A DNA stretch of 64,000 bases from Pseudomonas nitroreducens (GCF_014204515.1 NZ_JACHLI010000003.1:124001-188000), one strand, 5' to 3'; counted from the first letter of the stretch, positions 33,231 through 41,889 are shown. Notes: a model not told the origin generated them from the sequence alone. Numbers and translations: made by a program.

Positions 33231-34322
33231 TCACAGCTGGCCGAGCACCGGGGTGCCGACTTTCACATCGGCATTCTGCGCGCGATTACGCAGCAGGTGG
33301 TCGAGCAGCACGATGGCCATCATCGCCTCGGCGATGGGCGTGGCGCGAATGCCCACGCACGGGTCGTGGCGGCCCTTGGTGATCACGTCCACCGGGTTGC
33401 CGTCGACGTCGATGGAGCGGCCGGGGGTGGTGATGCTGGAGGTCGGTTTGAGCGCCAGGTGGGCGATGATCGGCTGGCCGGAGGAGATGCCACCGAGGAT
33501 GCCGCCAGCGTTGTTCGACAGGAAGCCTTCCGGAGTCAGCTCGTCACGATGCTCGGTGCCGTGCTGGGCGACGCTGGCGAAGCCGGCGCCGATTTCCACA
33601 CCCTTCACCGCGTTGATGCTCATCAGCGCGTGGGCCAGTTCGGCGTCCAGGCGGTCGAAGATCGGCTCACCCAGGCCTGGCGGCACGCCTTCGGCGACCA
33701 CGGTGATCTTCGCGCCGACCGAGTCCTGGTCACGGCGCAGCTGGTCCATGTAGGCCTCCAGCTCCGGCACCTTGTCCGGGTCGGGGCTGAAGAAGGCGTT
33801 GTCTTCGACGCTCTCCCAGGTCTTGAAGGGGATTTCGATCGGGCCGAGCTGGCTCATGTAGCCGCGCACGGTGATGCCCATGCCCGCCAGGACCTTCTTG
33901 GCGATGGCGCCGGCGGCCACGCGCATGGCGGTCTCGCGCGCCGAGGAACGGCCGCCGCCGCGGTAGTCGCGAACACCGTACTTGTGGTGGTAGGTGTAAT
34001 CGGCGTGGGCCGGGCGGAACAGGTCCTTGATCGCCGAGTAGTCCTTGGACTTCTGGTCGGTGTTGCGGATCAGCAGGCCGATCGGGGTGCCGGTGGTCTT
34101 GCCCTCGAACACGCCGGAGAGGATTTCCACCTCGTCGGCTTCCTGGCGCTGGGTGGTATGGCGGCTGGTGCCGGGCTTGCGGCGGTCCAGGTCGCGCTGC
34201 AGGTCTTCCAGGGAAATCGCAAGGCCGGGCGGGCAGCCGTCGACGATGGCGACCAGCGCCGGGCCGTGGCTTTCGCCAGCGGTGGTGACGGTGAACAGCT
34301 TGCCGTAGGTGTTGCCGGACAT
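33231..34322 (-). CDS. aroC: chorismate synthase
   Basis: A 363-residue, FMN-dependent enzyme of the last shikimate step. It shows the three family signatures: GESHGPALVAIVDGCPPG near the N-terminus, RGGGRSSARETAMRVAAGAIAKK in the middle, recognisable from RGGGRSSARET, and GRHDPCVGIRATPIAEAM at the end. The start MSGNTYGKLFTVTT at 34322 is the conserved one. Divergent from a periplasmic hydrolase. Confidence 0.98.
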   Translation of the reverse strand: MSGNTYGKLFTVTTAGESHGPALVAIVDGCPPGLAISLEDLQRDLDRRKPGTSRHTTQRQEADEVEILSGVFEGKTTGTPIGLLIRNTDQKSKDYSAIKDLFRPAHADYTYHHKYGVRDYRGGGRSSARETAMRVAAGAIAKKVLAGMGITVRGYMSQLGPIEIPFKTWESVEDNAFFSPDPDKVPELEAYMDQLRRDQDSVGAKITVVAEGVPPGLGEPIFDRLDAELAHALMSINAVKGVEIGAGFASVAQHGTEHRDELTPEGFLSNNAGGILGGISSGQPIIAHLALKPTSSITTPGRSIDVDGNPVDVITKGRHDPCVGIRATPIAEAMMAIVLLDHLLRNRAQNADVKVGTPVLGQL

Positions 34323-34445
34323 GCGAGGCTCCGCGAAAAGACTGGGATTCGAAAAGGCCGAGCAGTATACCTGCGTCAATCCGCCCTGCGAACCTTCGCC
34401 GCCCGCGAGGATCAAAGCGCCATCAGCCCCATCGTGAAGTCATCG

Positions 34446-35477
34446 ATGCGCCGTCTTGCCCTGCTCTGCCTCGTATTCCTCACCTCTCTCGCCCAGGCCG
34501 CCCCCACCAGCATCCTGCAGCGCCCCTATGATCTGGACACCGGTCACGGCGTGCTGCGCGGCACGATGCTGCTGCCGCAGACGCAGAGCCCACCGCCGGT
34601 GGCCCTGCTGATCGCCGGTTCCGGCCCCACCGACCGCGACGGCAACAACCCCGAGGGCGGGCAGAACGCCTACCTGCGCAAGCTGGCCGAGACCCTGGCG
34701 GAAAACGGCATCGCCAGCGTGCGCTACGACAAGCGCGGCGTGGCCCGCAGCCTGCCGGCGGCGCCGCACGAGGAAGAGCTCAGCGTCGACGCCTACGTCA
34801 ACGACGTGGTGGCCTGGAGCGACAAGCTGGCCCAGGACCCGCGCTTCGGCCGGCAGATCCTCATCGGCCACAGCGAAGGCGCGCTGATCGCCAGCCTCGC
34901 CGCCCCGCGAACCCACGCCGAGGCGCTGGTGGCCCTGGCCGGCAGCGCCCGGCCGATCGGCGAGGTGCTGCGCGAACAGCTGCAGGGCCGCCTGCCGCCG
35001 CCCCTGCTGGCGCAGGCCGACCAACTGATCGAAGGTCTGCAGGCCGGGCAACTGCAACCCCGCGTGCCGGAGCCGCTCAAGGTGCTGTTCCGTCCCAGCG
35101 TGCAGCCTTACCTGATCTCGCTGTTCCGCCAGGACCCGGCCCGCGCCTTCGCCGACCTCAAGCTGCCGACCCTGATCCTGCAGGGCAGCAATGACATCCA
35201 GGTCGGCGTCGAGGACGCCGAGGCGCTCAAGCGCGCCAAGCCCGACAGCGAGCTGTTCGTGATTTCCGGGATGAACCACATCCTGCGCATCGTCCCGACC
35301 AGCGGGCCGCAGCAGTTGGCCTCCTACAACAACCCCAACCTGCCGCTGGCCCGCGAGCTGGTGCAGCGCCTCACGACTTTCATCCGGCACGCGCAAAGCC
35401 TGCCCGGCAGTACCCTGGCCGGGACCGACGGCGCTTCTGGAGCGAACGTCTCAAGAAATCCGCCGGTGCGTCGATAA
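34446..35477 (+). CDS. exported alpha/beta hydrolase
   Basis: A 343-residue hydrolase with a signal peptide (MRRLALLCLVFLTSLAQA). The nucleophile serine lies in LIGHSEGALIA, the oxyanion region is ALLIAGSGPTDRDGNN, and late residues LILQGSNDIQVG and ISGMNHILRIVP supply Asp and His. It resembles bacterial peptidase S9/serine-aminopeptidase-like esterases. An in-frame GTG four codons upstream is an alternative start. Substrate unknown. I recall a homologue at the same place in P. aeruginosa (PA1680). Confidence 0.88.
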   Translation: MRRLALLCLVFLTSLAQAAPTSILQRPYDLDTGHGVLRGTMLLPQTQSPPPVALLIAGSGPTDRDGNNPEGGQNAYLRKLAETLAENGIASVRYDKRGVARSLPAAPHEEELSVDAYVNDVVAWSDKLAQDPRFGRQILIGHSEGALIASLAAPRTHAEALVALAGSARPIGEVLREQLQGRLPPPLLAQADQLIEGLQAGQLQPRVPEPLKVLFRPSVQPYLISLFRQDPARAFADLKLPTLILQGSNDIQVGVEDAEALKRAKPDSELFVISGMNHILRIVPTSGPQQLASYNNPNLPLARELVQRLTTFIRHAQSLPGSTLAGTDGASGANVSRNPPVRR

Positions 35478-35528
35478 ACCACGGGAGAGCCCTGGCCACG
35501 CCCGCCAGGCCCCGAGGTGGATTTCCCC

Positions 35529-36314
35529 ATGACCGAAGCCGAACAGTCCGCAGCCGCCGCTCCCGAGGAGAACGCCGCCCCGCGCGTGCATCCCTGGTCG
35601 GAACTGGCGCCGGAACACTATCGCCTGCTGCGCCTGGCGCCACTGCCCACCGACCGCACCACGGGCGCACGGCCGCTGCGCTTCGTGCAACTGGGCCGCG
35701 TGGAGCGCCACAACGCCGAGCAGAGCGTGCTGCGCCTGACCGTGCAGGTGCCCGGCCAGGTGCTGCGCAAGGAAGTGAACCTGCTGGAGGTCTGGGCGGA
35801 CCACCGCAGCAAGGAAGTACGTTTCGGCGCCGACTCGGGCTTCGCCACTGAACCGCTGAACCGCGGCCTCGGCCGGTTCCTGCTGGCCCAGGGAGTGGCC
35901 TGGGCAAAGAAGAAGTTCTCGCACTATCGCGTCGAAGGCGGCGCGCTGGCGTTCAAGGACACGCCCAACGAGGAATCGCGCCAGCGCCGCGACCACTTCC
36001 TGCGCGCCCAGGGCTTCGACGTGGTCTACGAGGACACCCGGCTGCTCAAGGCGCGCTACCGCGTCGGCCGGGTCAGCGAGCTGTATGACGACTGGCACAA
36101 GGACAAGGTGCAGATAGTCCCGCTGCTGGAAGCCGGTTCCATGCTGGAGCAGGCCGACCACAACCTCGCCAGCCAGTCCAACGAGATCCGCCGCCTGGAG
36201 CAGCGCATCGAGACCTTCCGTCGCGACGACTCCAGCCTGCGCTTCACCATCGCCTGCCTGACGGTGTTCGCGGTGTTCCAGGCCGGGTTGCTGATCTGGA
36301 TTGCCACGCACTGA
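35529..36314 (+). CDS. conserved hypothetical protein with C-terminal membrane anchor
   Basis: A 261-residue protein. An acidic, alanine-rich N-terminus (1-20) is followed by a globular part about 30-200 with FGADSGFATEPLNRGLGRFLLAQGV, which looks like a GNAT-fold core, then a possible coiled segment (LASQSNEIRRLEQRIETFRR) and a C-terminal span (FTIACLTVFAVFQAGLLIWI). It is likely tail-anchored in the inner membrane. ATG 35529 is preferred over an upstream GTG. It lies 51 bp after the hydrolase. The GNAT link is a guess. Confidence 0.8.
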   Translation: MTEAEQSAAAAPEENAAPRVHPWSELAPEHYRLLRLAPLPTDRTTGARPLRFVQLGRVERHNAEQSVLRLTVQVPGQVLRKEVNLLEVWADHRSKEVRFGADSGFATEPLNRGLGRFLLAQGVAWAKKKFSHYRVEGGALAFKDTPNEESRQRRDHFLRAQGFDVVYEDTRLLKARYRVGRVSELYDDWHKDKVQIVPLLEAGSMLEQADHNLASQSNEIRRLEQRIETFRRDDSSLRFTIACLTVFAVFQAGLLIWIATH

Positions 36315-36366
36315 GGCGTGTGGATGGCAATGACGCCCCTGCCTGCATCGGAAGCGGCGTCGAGCG

Positions 36367-36432
36367 ATCGCGGACAGAGTCCGCTCCTACGCCAAACCAA
36401 CCGGCCGCGTAGGAGCGGACTTCGTCCGCGAT
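36367..36432. repeat. REP pair, GTCCGCTCCTAC type
   Basis: The arm 36367-36390 ends GTCCGCTCCTAC and the arm 36409-36432 starts GTAGGAGCGGACTTCGTCCG. It is a near-perfect inverted pair with an 18-base loop. Confidence 0.9.
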
Positions 36433-36472
36433 TGGCTGAGCCACGCGCTAAAGCCCCGCCAGAACGTTTCAT

Positions 36473-36549
36473 GTAGGAGCGAGCTTGCTCACGAACCGCC
36501 CAGCTGTGGATCCGCCAGCGCCCCCCTTCGCGAGCAAGCTCGCTCCTGC
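36473..36549. repeat. REP pair, GTAGGAGCGAGC type
   Basis: The arm 36473-36496 begins GTAGGAGCGAGCTTGCTC and the arm 36527-36549 ends AAGCTCGCTCCTGC. It lies against the 3' end of prmB. Confidence 0.9.
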
Positions 36550-36557
36550 AGGTACCC

Positions 36558-37472
36558 TCAGGCTTTGACGCGGGAGCGGAACAGCTCCTGATGCTCGCGG
36601 CACTGCTGCGCCGAGAGCAGGAACACACCGTGGCCGCCGTACTCGAAGTCGAGCCAGGTGAAGTCCACTTCCGGGTAGAGCGCCGCCACGTGCACCTGGC
36701 TGTTGCCCACTTCCACCACCAACGTGCCGCGCTCGGTCAGATGATCCCCGGCCTCGGCCAGCATGCGCCGCACCAGGTCCAGGCCATCGTTGCCGCAGGC
36801 CAGGCCCAGTTCCGACTCGTGGTGATACTCGGCGGGCATGTCGGCGAAATCCTCGGCGTCGACATAGGGCGGGTTCGACACGATCAGGTCGAAGCGCTGA
36901 CCCGGCAGGCCTTCGAAGCCATCGCCCTGCACGGTGTAGACGCGTTCGCCCAGCTCATGGCGCTCGATATTGATATTGGCCACTTCCAGGGCATCGAAGG
37001 ACAGGTCACCCAGTACCACCTCGGACTCCGGGAAGGCGCTGGCACAGGCGATGCCTATGCAGCCCGAGCCGGTGCACAGGTCGAGGATGCGTGCCGGGTC
37101 CGCCGCCAGCCAGGGCTCGAAGCGGCGCTCGATCAGCTCGGCGATGGGCGAGCGTGGCACCAGCACGCGCTCGTCGACCACGAAGGGCATGCCGCAGAAC
37201 CAGGCCTCGCCCAGCAGGTAGGCGGTCGGCACGCGCTCCTCGATACGCCGGCGCAGCAGGTGCATCAGGTAGTCGCGCTCCTCGTCTTCGAGGCGGCAAT
37301 CCAGGTAGGCATCAGCCATTTCCCAGGGCAGGTGCAGCGCGCCGAGCACCAGCTGGCGGGCCTCGTCCCAGGCGTTGTCGGTGCCGTGGCCGAAGAACAG
37401 TTCCTCGGCGTGGAAGCGGCTGACGGCCCAGCGGATGTGGTCACGCAGGGTCAGCAAACGGGATTGGGTCAC
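36558..37472 (-). CDS. prmB: ribosomal protein L3 N5-glutamine methyltransferase
   Basis: A 304-residue SAM-dependent methyltransferase of the HemK family. It has the SAM loop ILDLCTGSGCIGIACA and the glutamine-binding VSNPPYV motif. The N-terminal helical domain (LLTLRDHIRWAVSRFHAEELFFGHGTDNAWDEA) matches PrmB rather than PrmC. The start is GTG at 37472 with AGGA eight bases before. The frame stays open far upstream, but that part lies over the isochorismatase-like gene. Confidence 0.95.
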   Translation of the reverse strand: MTQSRLLTLRDHIRWAVSRFHAEELFFGHGTDNAWDEARQLVLGALHLPWEMADAYLDCRLEDEERDYLMHLLRRRIEERVPTAYLLGEAWFCGMPFVVDERVLVPRSPIAELIERRFEPWLAADPARILDLCTGSGCIGIACASAFPESEVVLGDLSFDALEVANINIERHELGERVYTVQGDGFEGLPGQRFDLIVSNPPYVDAEDFADMPAEYHHESELGLACGNDGLDLVRRMLAEAGDHLTERGTLVVEVGNSQVHVAALYPEVDFTWLDFEYGGHGVFLLSAQQCREHQELFRSRVKA

Positions 37473-37652
37473 GGCAGCAGTCCTCGCAGCTCGCAAAAAG
37501 GGGCGCATTCTAGCGGAACCCGGGCGATCTTGGGGCCGGTCAGCCACTTCCGCTGAAGAATGCCAATACCACTTTGGCGCGAGTTCGCAAAGATTCACAG
37601 CAGACGCGTTACGGCCCACAATGAGTGAACATGCATTTACAGGAGTCGTGAC

Positions 37653-38249
37653 ATGTCCCAGCCGCTCAGTATGCTGCAGATCAGTGGACGCGGATATCCG
37701 CCGGCCGCCCTGCGCCAGAGCACTCTGTTGATCATCGATGCCCAGGAGGAGTACCGCAGCGGCGTGCTGGCCTTGCCCGACCTGGACGCCGCGGTGGCGC
37801 AGATTCGCCTGCTGCTGGAGACGGCACGCAACATGGGCACCCCGATTGTCCACGTGCACCACCTGGGCGTGGTCGGCGGCCTGCTCGACCCCCAGGGCCC
37901 GCGCGGCCGCTTCCTGCCCGAACTGGCGCCGCTGCCGGGCGAGGTAGTCGTGGACAAGCGCCTGCCCAACGCCTTCGCCGGCACCGACCTGCATGACCGC
38001 CTGCAGGCCAGCGGCCGCCTGGACCTGATCGTCTGCGGGTTCATGACCCACTCCAGCATCAGCACCACCGTCCGCGCCGCCAAGGACTACGGCTACCGCT
38101 GCACCCTGGTGGACGCCGCCTGCGCCACCCGCGACATACCCACCCCCGAAGGTGGCGTGCTCGCCGCCCGTGACCTGCATCGCGCGGAAATCGCCGCCCT
38201 GGGCGACAACTTCGCCGCCGTGGTGGCCCAGGCCCAGGCGCTGGTCTGA
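37653..38249 (+). CDS. isochorismatase-family hydrolase with serine in place of the catalytic cysteine
   Basis: A 198-residue protein of the isochorismatase-like superfamily. Asp29 (LLIIDAQEEY) and Lys102 (VVDKRLPNAF) fit the catalytic Asp and Lys. The nucleophile position in the usual THxCVxxTxR motif reads MTHSSISTTVR, with Ser135 where cysteine is expected; Cys128 is seven residues earlier. It may be non-catalytic, use serine, or act on an unusual substrate. AGGAG precedes the ATG. Divergent from prmB. Confidence 0.88.
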   Translation: MSQPLSMLQISGRGYPPAALRQSTLLIIDAQEEYRSGVLALPDLDAAVAQIRLLLETARNMGTPIVHVHHLGVVGGLLDPQGPRGRFLPELAPLPGEVVVDKRLPNAFAGTDLHDRLQASGRLDLIVCGFMTHSSISTTVRAAKDYGYRCTLVDAACATRDIPTPEGGVLAARDLHRAEIAALGDNFAAVVAQAQALV

Positions 38250-38317
38250 AGCCACTCGTCCCGACGGGCGGCAACGACAAGCGCCCGGGGTTAGGCTCAG
38301 CTTAGGCGCGATAGCCC

Positions 38318-38344
38318 GCGAACCCGCTCACCCAGCGGGTTCGC
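38318..38344. terminator. 11-bp stem-loop after the isochorismatase-like gene
   Basis: GCGAACCCGCT (38318-38328), loop CACCC, AGCGGGTTCGC (38334-38344): a perfect stem. It lies between two plus-strand genes with no T-run, so it may be a factor-dependent terminator or an attenuating leader hairpin of the next gene. Confidence 0.5.
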
Positions 38345-38418
38345 CGCGCTTCCCGACCCTGGGGAACCCCACCCCTCCCCACCGGTCATAGCCTCGTTCA
38401 ACAGATGAGGAAGTCGGG

Positions 38419-38739
38419 ATGAAGATGACCGAGAAATTCGATCCACCCAGCCTGCGCCCGAAACGTCCGGGGCGTTGGCGCTGGCGCTTCGCCGCCGCGA
38501 TCGCCGCAGTGATCGCCACCTTCGGCATCCTCTCCAGCATGGCCGGCGTGGCCGCCCTGCTGCGCCGCCAACCGGCGGTGGGAGTGCTGCACATCGAACC
38601 GGGCGCCGGCGCCGTATTGCTGGTGATCGGCCTGCTCTGCCTGTGGCTGGGCGTCACCTTCTGGCGCGCCGCCCGCCGCCGTGCCCGTGGCCGCGATGGC
38701 CTGAGCCTGTCGCCGCGCCTGCTGAAACGGCGTAGCTGA
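38419..38739 (+). CDS. small two-span membrane protein (hypothetical)
   Basis: A 106-residue protein with a basic N-terminus (RPKRPGRWRWRF), two spans (AAAIAAVIATFGILSSMAGVA and AVLLVIGLLCLWLGVTFW) and a basic tail. GAGGAAG lies before the ATG. No family recognised. It sits 69 bp before the Smr gene. Confidence 0.75.
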   Translation: MKMTEKFDPPSLRPKRPGRWRWRFAAAIAAVIATFGILSSMAGVAALLRRQPAVGVLHIEPGAGAVLLVIGLLCLWLGVTFWRAARRRARGRDGLSLSPRLLKRRS

Positions 38740-38807
38740 ATTCCTCGGCGAGTTTCCGCAGGGCCGGCACGATCCGTTAGACTGCGCGGCTCTTCGAGGA
38801 GGTGCGC

Positions 38808-39365
38808 ATGCAAGACGACGACTTTTCCCAATTTGCCCGCGAGATGCGCGGCGTCAAGCGCATCACCGTGGACCAGGCCGATACCGGCAAGCCCAAGGCC
38901 GACCGCAAACAGCTCAAGGAGCTGCGGCAGAACGCGACCGTGCGCACCGAGAACATCCGCGTGGACGGACTCTCCGACCAGTTCGTCATCGACGTCGGCC
39001 CGGAGGACGAACTCTACTGGGCCCGCGACGGCGTCCAGGAAGGCCAGATGCGCAAGCTCAAGGCCGGGCAGATCGGCTTCGACGGCAGCCTCGACCTGCA
39101 CGGCATGAAGATCGAAACCGCCCGCGAAACCCTCTGGGATTTCATCGCCGAAGCCACCCGTTTCGAGGTCCGCTGCATCCGCGTCACCCACGGCAAGGCC
39201 GCGCGCATCGACGGCCGCAGCCCGATGGTGAAAAGCCACGTGAACACCTGGTTGCGCCAGCACCCGCAGGTGCTCGGCTTCGCCTCCTGTCTGCCGCGCC
39301 ACGGCGGCACGGGCGCCATCTACGTGATGCTGCGGCGCAACATGCTCGAAGGCCGCGACGAGTAG
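38808..39365 (+). CDS. Smr-domain protein (SmrA/YdaL-like)
   Basis: A 185-residue protein with a C-terminal Smr domain (about 95-180): SLDLHGMKIETARETLWDFI, CIRVTHGKA and the LPRHGGTGAIYVML end. Smr domains are nucleic-acid nucleases or nickases, in MutS2 and in stand-alone proteins that rescue stalled ribosomes. The GAGGAGG site is five bases before ATG 38808. Confidence 0.92.
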   Translation: MQDDDFSQFAREMRGVKRITVDQADTGKPKADRKQLKELRQNATVRTENIRVDGLSDQFVIDVGPEDELYWARDGVQEGQMRKLKAGQIGFDGSLDLHGMKIETARETLWDFIAEATRFEVRCIRVTHGKAARIDGRSPMVKSHVNTWLRQHPQVLGFASCLPRHGGTGAIYVMLRRNMLEGRDE

Positions 39366-39487
39366 ATTCCACGCCACGACAATCTGCCAGCCATAACGCG
39401 CCAACCGGCGCGCGGGCCTTGCCAGCCAAGGCTGCGCGCCCTACCCTGCGCCACGGTTTTTATTTTTGTCATTGCCACAGGTAGATC

Positions 39488-40033
39488 ATGTCCCTGGAAC
39501 AAAACTACTCCGCGATCCTCAGCCAGCTCGGTGAGGACGTCACCCGCGAAGGCCTGGTCGACACGCCCAAGCGTGCCGCCAAAGCCATGCAGTACCTCTG
39601 CCGCGGCTACCAGCAGACGCTGGAGGAGATCGTCAACGGCGCCCTGTTCAGCTCCGACAACAGCGAGATGGTGCTGGTCAAGGACATCGAGCTCTACTCG
39701 CTGTGCGAGCACCACCTGCTGCCCTTCATCGGCAAGGCCCACGTCGCCTACATTCCCAACGGCAAAGTGCTGGGCCTGTCCAAGGTCGCGCGCATCGTCG
39801 ACATGTACGCCCGCCGCCTGCAGATCCAGGAAAACATGTCGCGGCAGATCGCCGAGGCCGTGCAGCAGGTCACCGGCGCGCTGGGCGTAGCCGTGGTGAT
39901 CGAAGCCAAGCACATGTGCATGATGATGCGCGGCGTGGAGAAGCAGAATTCCTCCATGGTCACCTCGGTGATGCTCGGTGAGTTCCGCGAGAACGCCGCC
40001 ACCCGCAGCGAGTTCCTCAGCCTGATCCGCTGA
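39488..40033 (+). CDS. folE: GTP cyclohydrolase I
   Basis: A 181-residue type I enzyme making dihydroneopterin triphosphate for folate. Zinc ligands Cys73 and His76 (SLCEHHLLPF) and Cys144 (AKHMCMMMRGV) are present. FPHSxx-type FolE2 features are absent, so this is the classical zinc enzyme. A strong terminator follows the stop. I recall P. aeruginosa PA1674 as the positional homologue. Confidence 0.97.
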   Translation: MSLEQNYSAILSQLGEDVTREGLVDTPKRAAKAMQYLCRGYQQTLEEIVNGALFSSDNSEMVLVKDIELYSLCEHHLLPFIGKAHVAYIPNGKVLGLSKVARIVDMYARRLQIQENMSRQIAEAVQQVTGALGVAVVIEAKHMCMMMRGVEKQNSSMVTSVMLGEFRENAATRSEFLSLIR

Positions 40034-40051
40034 TTGCGAACCGCCGCCATG

Positions 40052-40080
40052 AAAAAACCGGCCCTCGGGCCGGTTTTTTT
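40052..40080. terminator. bidirectional rho-independent terminator between folE and the Cache gene
   Basis: AAAAAACCGGCC, loop CTCG, GGCCGGTTTTTTT. A-run and T-run on both sides let it act on folE from the left and on the minus-strand Cache gene from the right. Confidence 0.95.
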
Positions 40081-40098
40081 GTATCTGCGGAAAAGGTC

Positions 40099-40938
40099 TC
40101 AGCGGGTGTAGTACCCCACCGCCACCAGGTAGTGCCCGGCCTTGCGCAGGAAGGCGTGCTTGTTCTCCACCTTGCTGGTCACCGGGTTGCGCCACTGGTA
40201 TTCGAACTCTGCGTCGCCCTTGGATTTGACCAGCTCCAGCATGGCGTGGCCGATGGGGTTGCCGCCCGGGTCCTTGAGCGATTCGAAGTCGGTGCCGACC
40301 ATCCGCGTGTTGAAGCCATGGGCGACGAACTTCGCCGTGTCCAGGTCCACCACGAAGACATACAGGTCGTCCTGGATATAGGCCGGATCACGCGCCGTGA
40401 TCTGTTTGAAGGTGCCCTCGGGCTCTGCCTCGACGGCCTTCACCGCCTTGTCCAGCATGGCTTGTGCCTGCTCGGCGGAGGCGCGCGGGATGTAGTAGCC
40501 CACGGCAAGGAAGCGGTCGCCCACGCGCTGGTAGTAGACGTGCTTGCGCTCGACCTTGCCGTCCGCCCAGTTCTTCCAGCGGTAATCGGCCTGCTGCACC
40601 TTGCCGGTCTCGGGCGAGTTCAGCGCCATGGAAAACTGCTTCTGCAGCGATGGATCGAGCGTGGAGGACACATCGCGGCCGATCAGTACCACCGACGGCC
40701 CGCCGCTGGCGAGCATGGTGCCCTTGCTGTCGACCACGAAGACGTAGAGATCGCCATCGACGAACTCGCCCTGGCGGCTGAACGCGGCGAAGGCCTGGTC
40801 GCCGTCCTGCTGGTAGGCCGTGACCGCCTTGGTCAGCAGTGCCTTGGCGCGCTGGTCTTCGCTGTGCCCGGTGGCGGCGAACAGTGGCAGGGACGACAGG
40901 AATGAAAGCAGCAGCAATGACTTCAACAGCATCTTCAT
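40099..40938 (-). CDS. exported protein with two Cache sensor domains
   Basis: A 279-residue protein. The signal peptide is MKMLLKSLLLLSFLSSLPLFA. Two homologous halves follow, each with DLYVFVVDSKGTMLASG or DLYVFVVDLDTAKFVAHG, then a WKNW or WRNP segment and VGYYIP or VGYYTR. This is a tandem single Cache (sCache) layout. Such domains sense small ligands, but no kinase or chemotaxis domain is attached, so it must work with a partner. The start at 40938 gives the signal peptide. Confidence 0.88.
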   Translation of the reverse strand: MKMLLKSLLLLSFLSSLPLFAATGHSEDQRAKALLTKAVTAYQQDGDQAFAAFSRQGEFVDGDLYVFVVDSKGTMLASGGPSVVLIGRDVSSTLDPSLQKQFSMALNSPETGKVQQADYRWKNWADGKVERKHVYYQRVGDRFLAVGYYIPRASAEQAQAMLDKAVKAVEAEPEGTFKQITARDPAYIQDDLYVFVVDLDTAKFVAHGFNTRMVGTDFESLKDPGGNPIGHAMLELVKSKGDAEFEYQWRNPVTSKVENKHAFLRKAGHYLVAVGYYTR

Positions 40939-41035
40939 GCGCGAATACCCCCGTGGCGGTGCTTTTAGTTGTGCACAGAGCATAGCCAGCCAGAAGGGAT
41001 TCGCGTCGGCATTCACCAGGGATCTGGCGCGCAAT

Positions 41036-41497
41036 TCAGCCGAAGAATCGTTTCATCGAGCGCGACAGCCAGCCGCCGTGCCCCTGGTCGCGGGTCAGCT
41101 CGTGCATGGTGGCCTTCACCGCGTCCACGTAGTTGGCGTCGTCATTGCGGATGTGGTTGAACAGCCAGCGGCCGAGCAGGCCCTTGAGTTCCTCGGCGAC
41201 GTCCTCGCCGGCGTCGAAGCGCGCGCGGTAGTCGGAAACGCGCTTGATGAACAGCTCGTGCACCTTCTTGTGCGCGCGGGTGAACTGGTAGCCGGAGTCT
41301 TCCAGCAGGGTTTCCTCGAAGGCGAAGTGCGAGATGGTGTAGTCCACCAGTTCCTCGATCACGTTGCCCAGCAGGGCCCGGTCATGATGGGACTGGGCCT
41401 CGTGCAGCTGGTTGATCATTTCGACGATGCGCTTGTGCTGTGCGTCGATCACTCCGATCCCGGTATCGAGATCTGCCTGCCAGACCAGATAGGCCAT
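41036..41497 (-). CDS. bacteriohemerythrin
   Basis: A 153-residue di-iron oxygen-binding protein. The ligands fit the family pattern: His21, His57, Glu61, His76, His80, His115 and Asp120 (HFAFEETLL, AHKKVHELF, HIRNDD). It probably senses or carries oxygen near the membrane. GGGAGGG lies before ATG 41497, which is preferred over an ATG five codons upstream. I recall it as PA1673. Confidence 0.94.
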   Translation of the reverse strand: MAYLVWQADLDTGIGVIDAQHKRIVEMINQLHEAQSHHDRALLGNVIEELVDYTISHFAFEETLLEDSGYQFTRAHKKVHELFIKRVSDYRARFDAGEDVAEELKGLLGRWLFNHIRNDDANYVDAVKATMHELTRDQGHGGWLSRSMKRFFG

Positions 41498-41729
41498 CTT
41501 TTCCCTCCCCATGCCGGGCAACGACACTGCCTGCCGCTCGCGCCCGGCCACATCGGTACACACATCGGGAAATCCCGCATGGCAGCGCGTCCAGATTAGG
41601 GAGGGCGACAAATCGCCGCCATGATGCCGGTCAAGCCGGACTGGTCTGAATCCGCGATTTAGAGCTGTCTTTTCGGAAGTGTCTGATATCGGATTGCAGC
41701 TTTTCTCGAAGCACAGAGCCAGACGTTTC

Positions 41730-41800
41730 GTAGGAGCGGACTCCGTCCGCGATAGGTCCGCATCGCGCCGGAAAGCATCGCGGACAGAGTCCGCTCCTAC
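41730..41800. repeat. REP pair, GTAGGAGCGGACT type
   Basis: The arm 41730-41753 starts GTAGGAGCGGACTCCGTC and the arm 41777-41800 ends GTCCGCTCCTAC. It lies in the 392-bp gap between hemerythrin and glutathione transferase; nothing else but a terminator is visible there. Confidence 0.9.
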
Positions 41801-41840
41801 GCCCGAGGAAAGCCATGGGCCGCCCCTGACGCCCACAACG

Positions 41841-41870
41841 AAAAACGCCGCTCCCAGGGAGCGGCGTCTT
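41841..41870 (-). terminator. rho-independent terminator of the glutathione transferase operon
   Basis: On the minus strand: GACGCCGCTCCC, short TG centre, GGGAGCGGCGTTTTT. A strong GC stem with a T-run, 20 bp after the stop. Confidence 0.9.
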
Positions 41871-41889
41871 CAGCGGCAGGTCGCCAGGA

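Noticed and set aside
36558..38255. A fused methyltransferase frame of 565 codons
   Set aside because: The frame is open upstream of prmB only by chance; that part lies over the isochorismatase-like gene, and the GTG at 37472 gives the known PrmB N-terminus.
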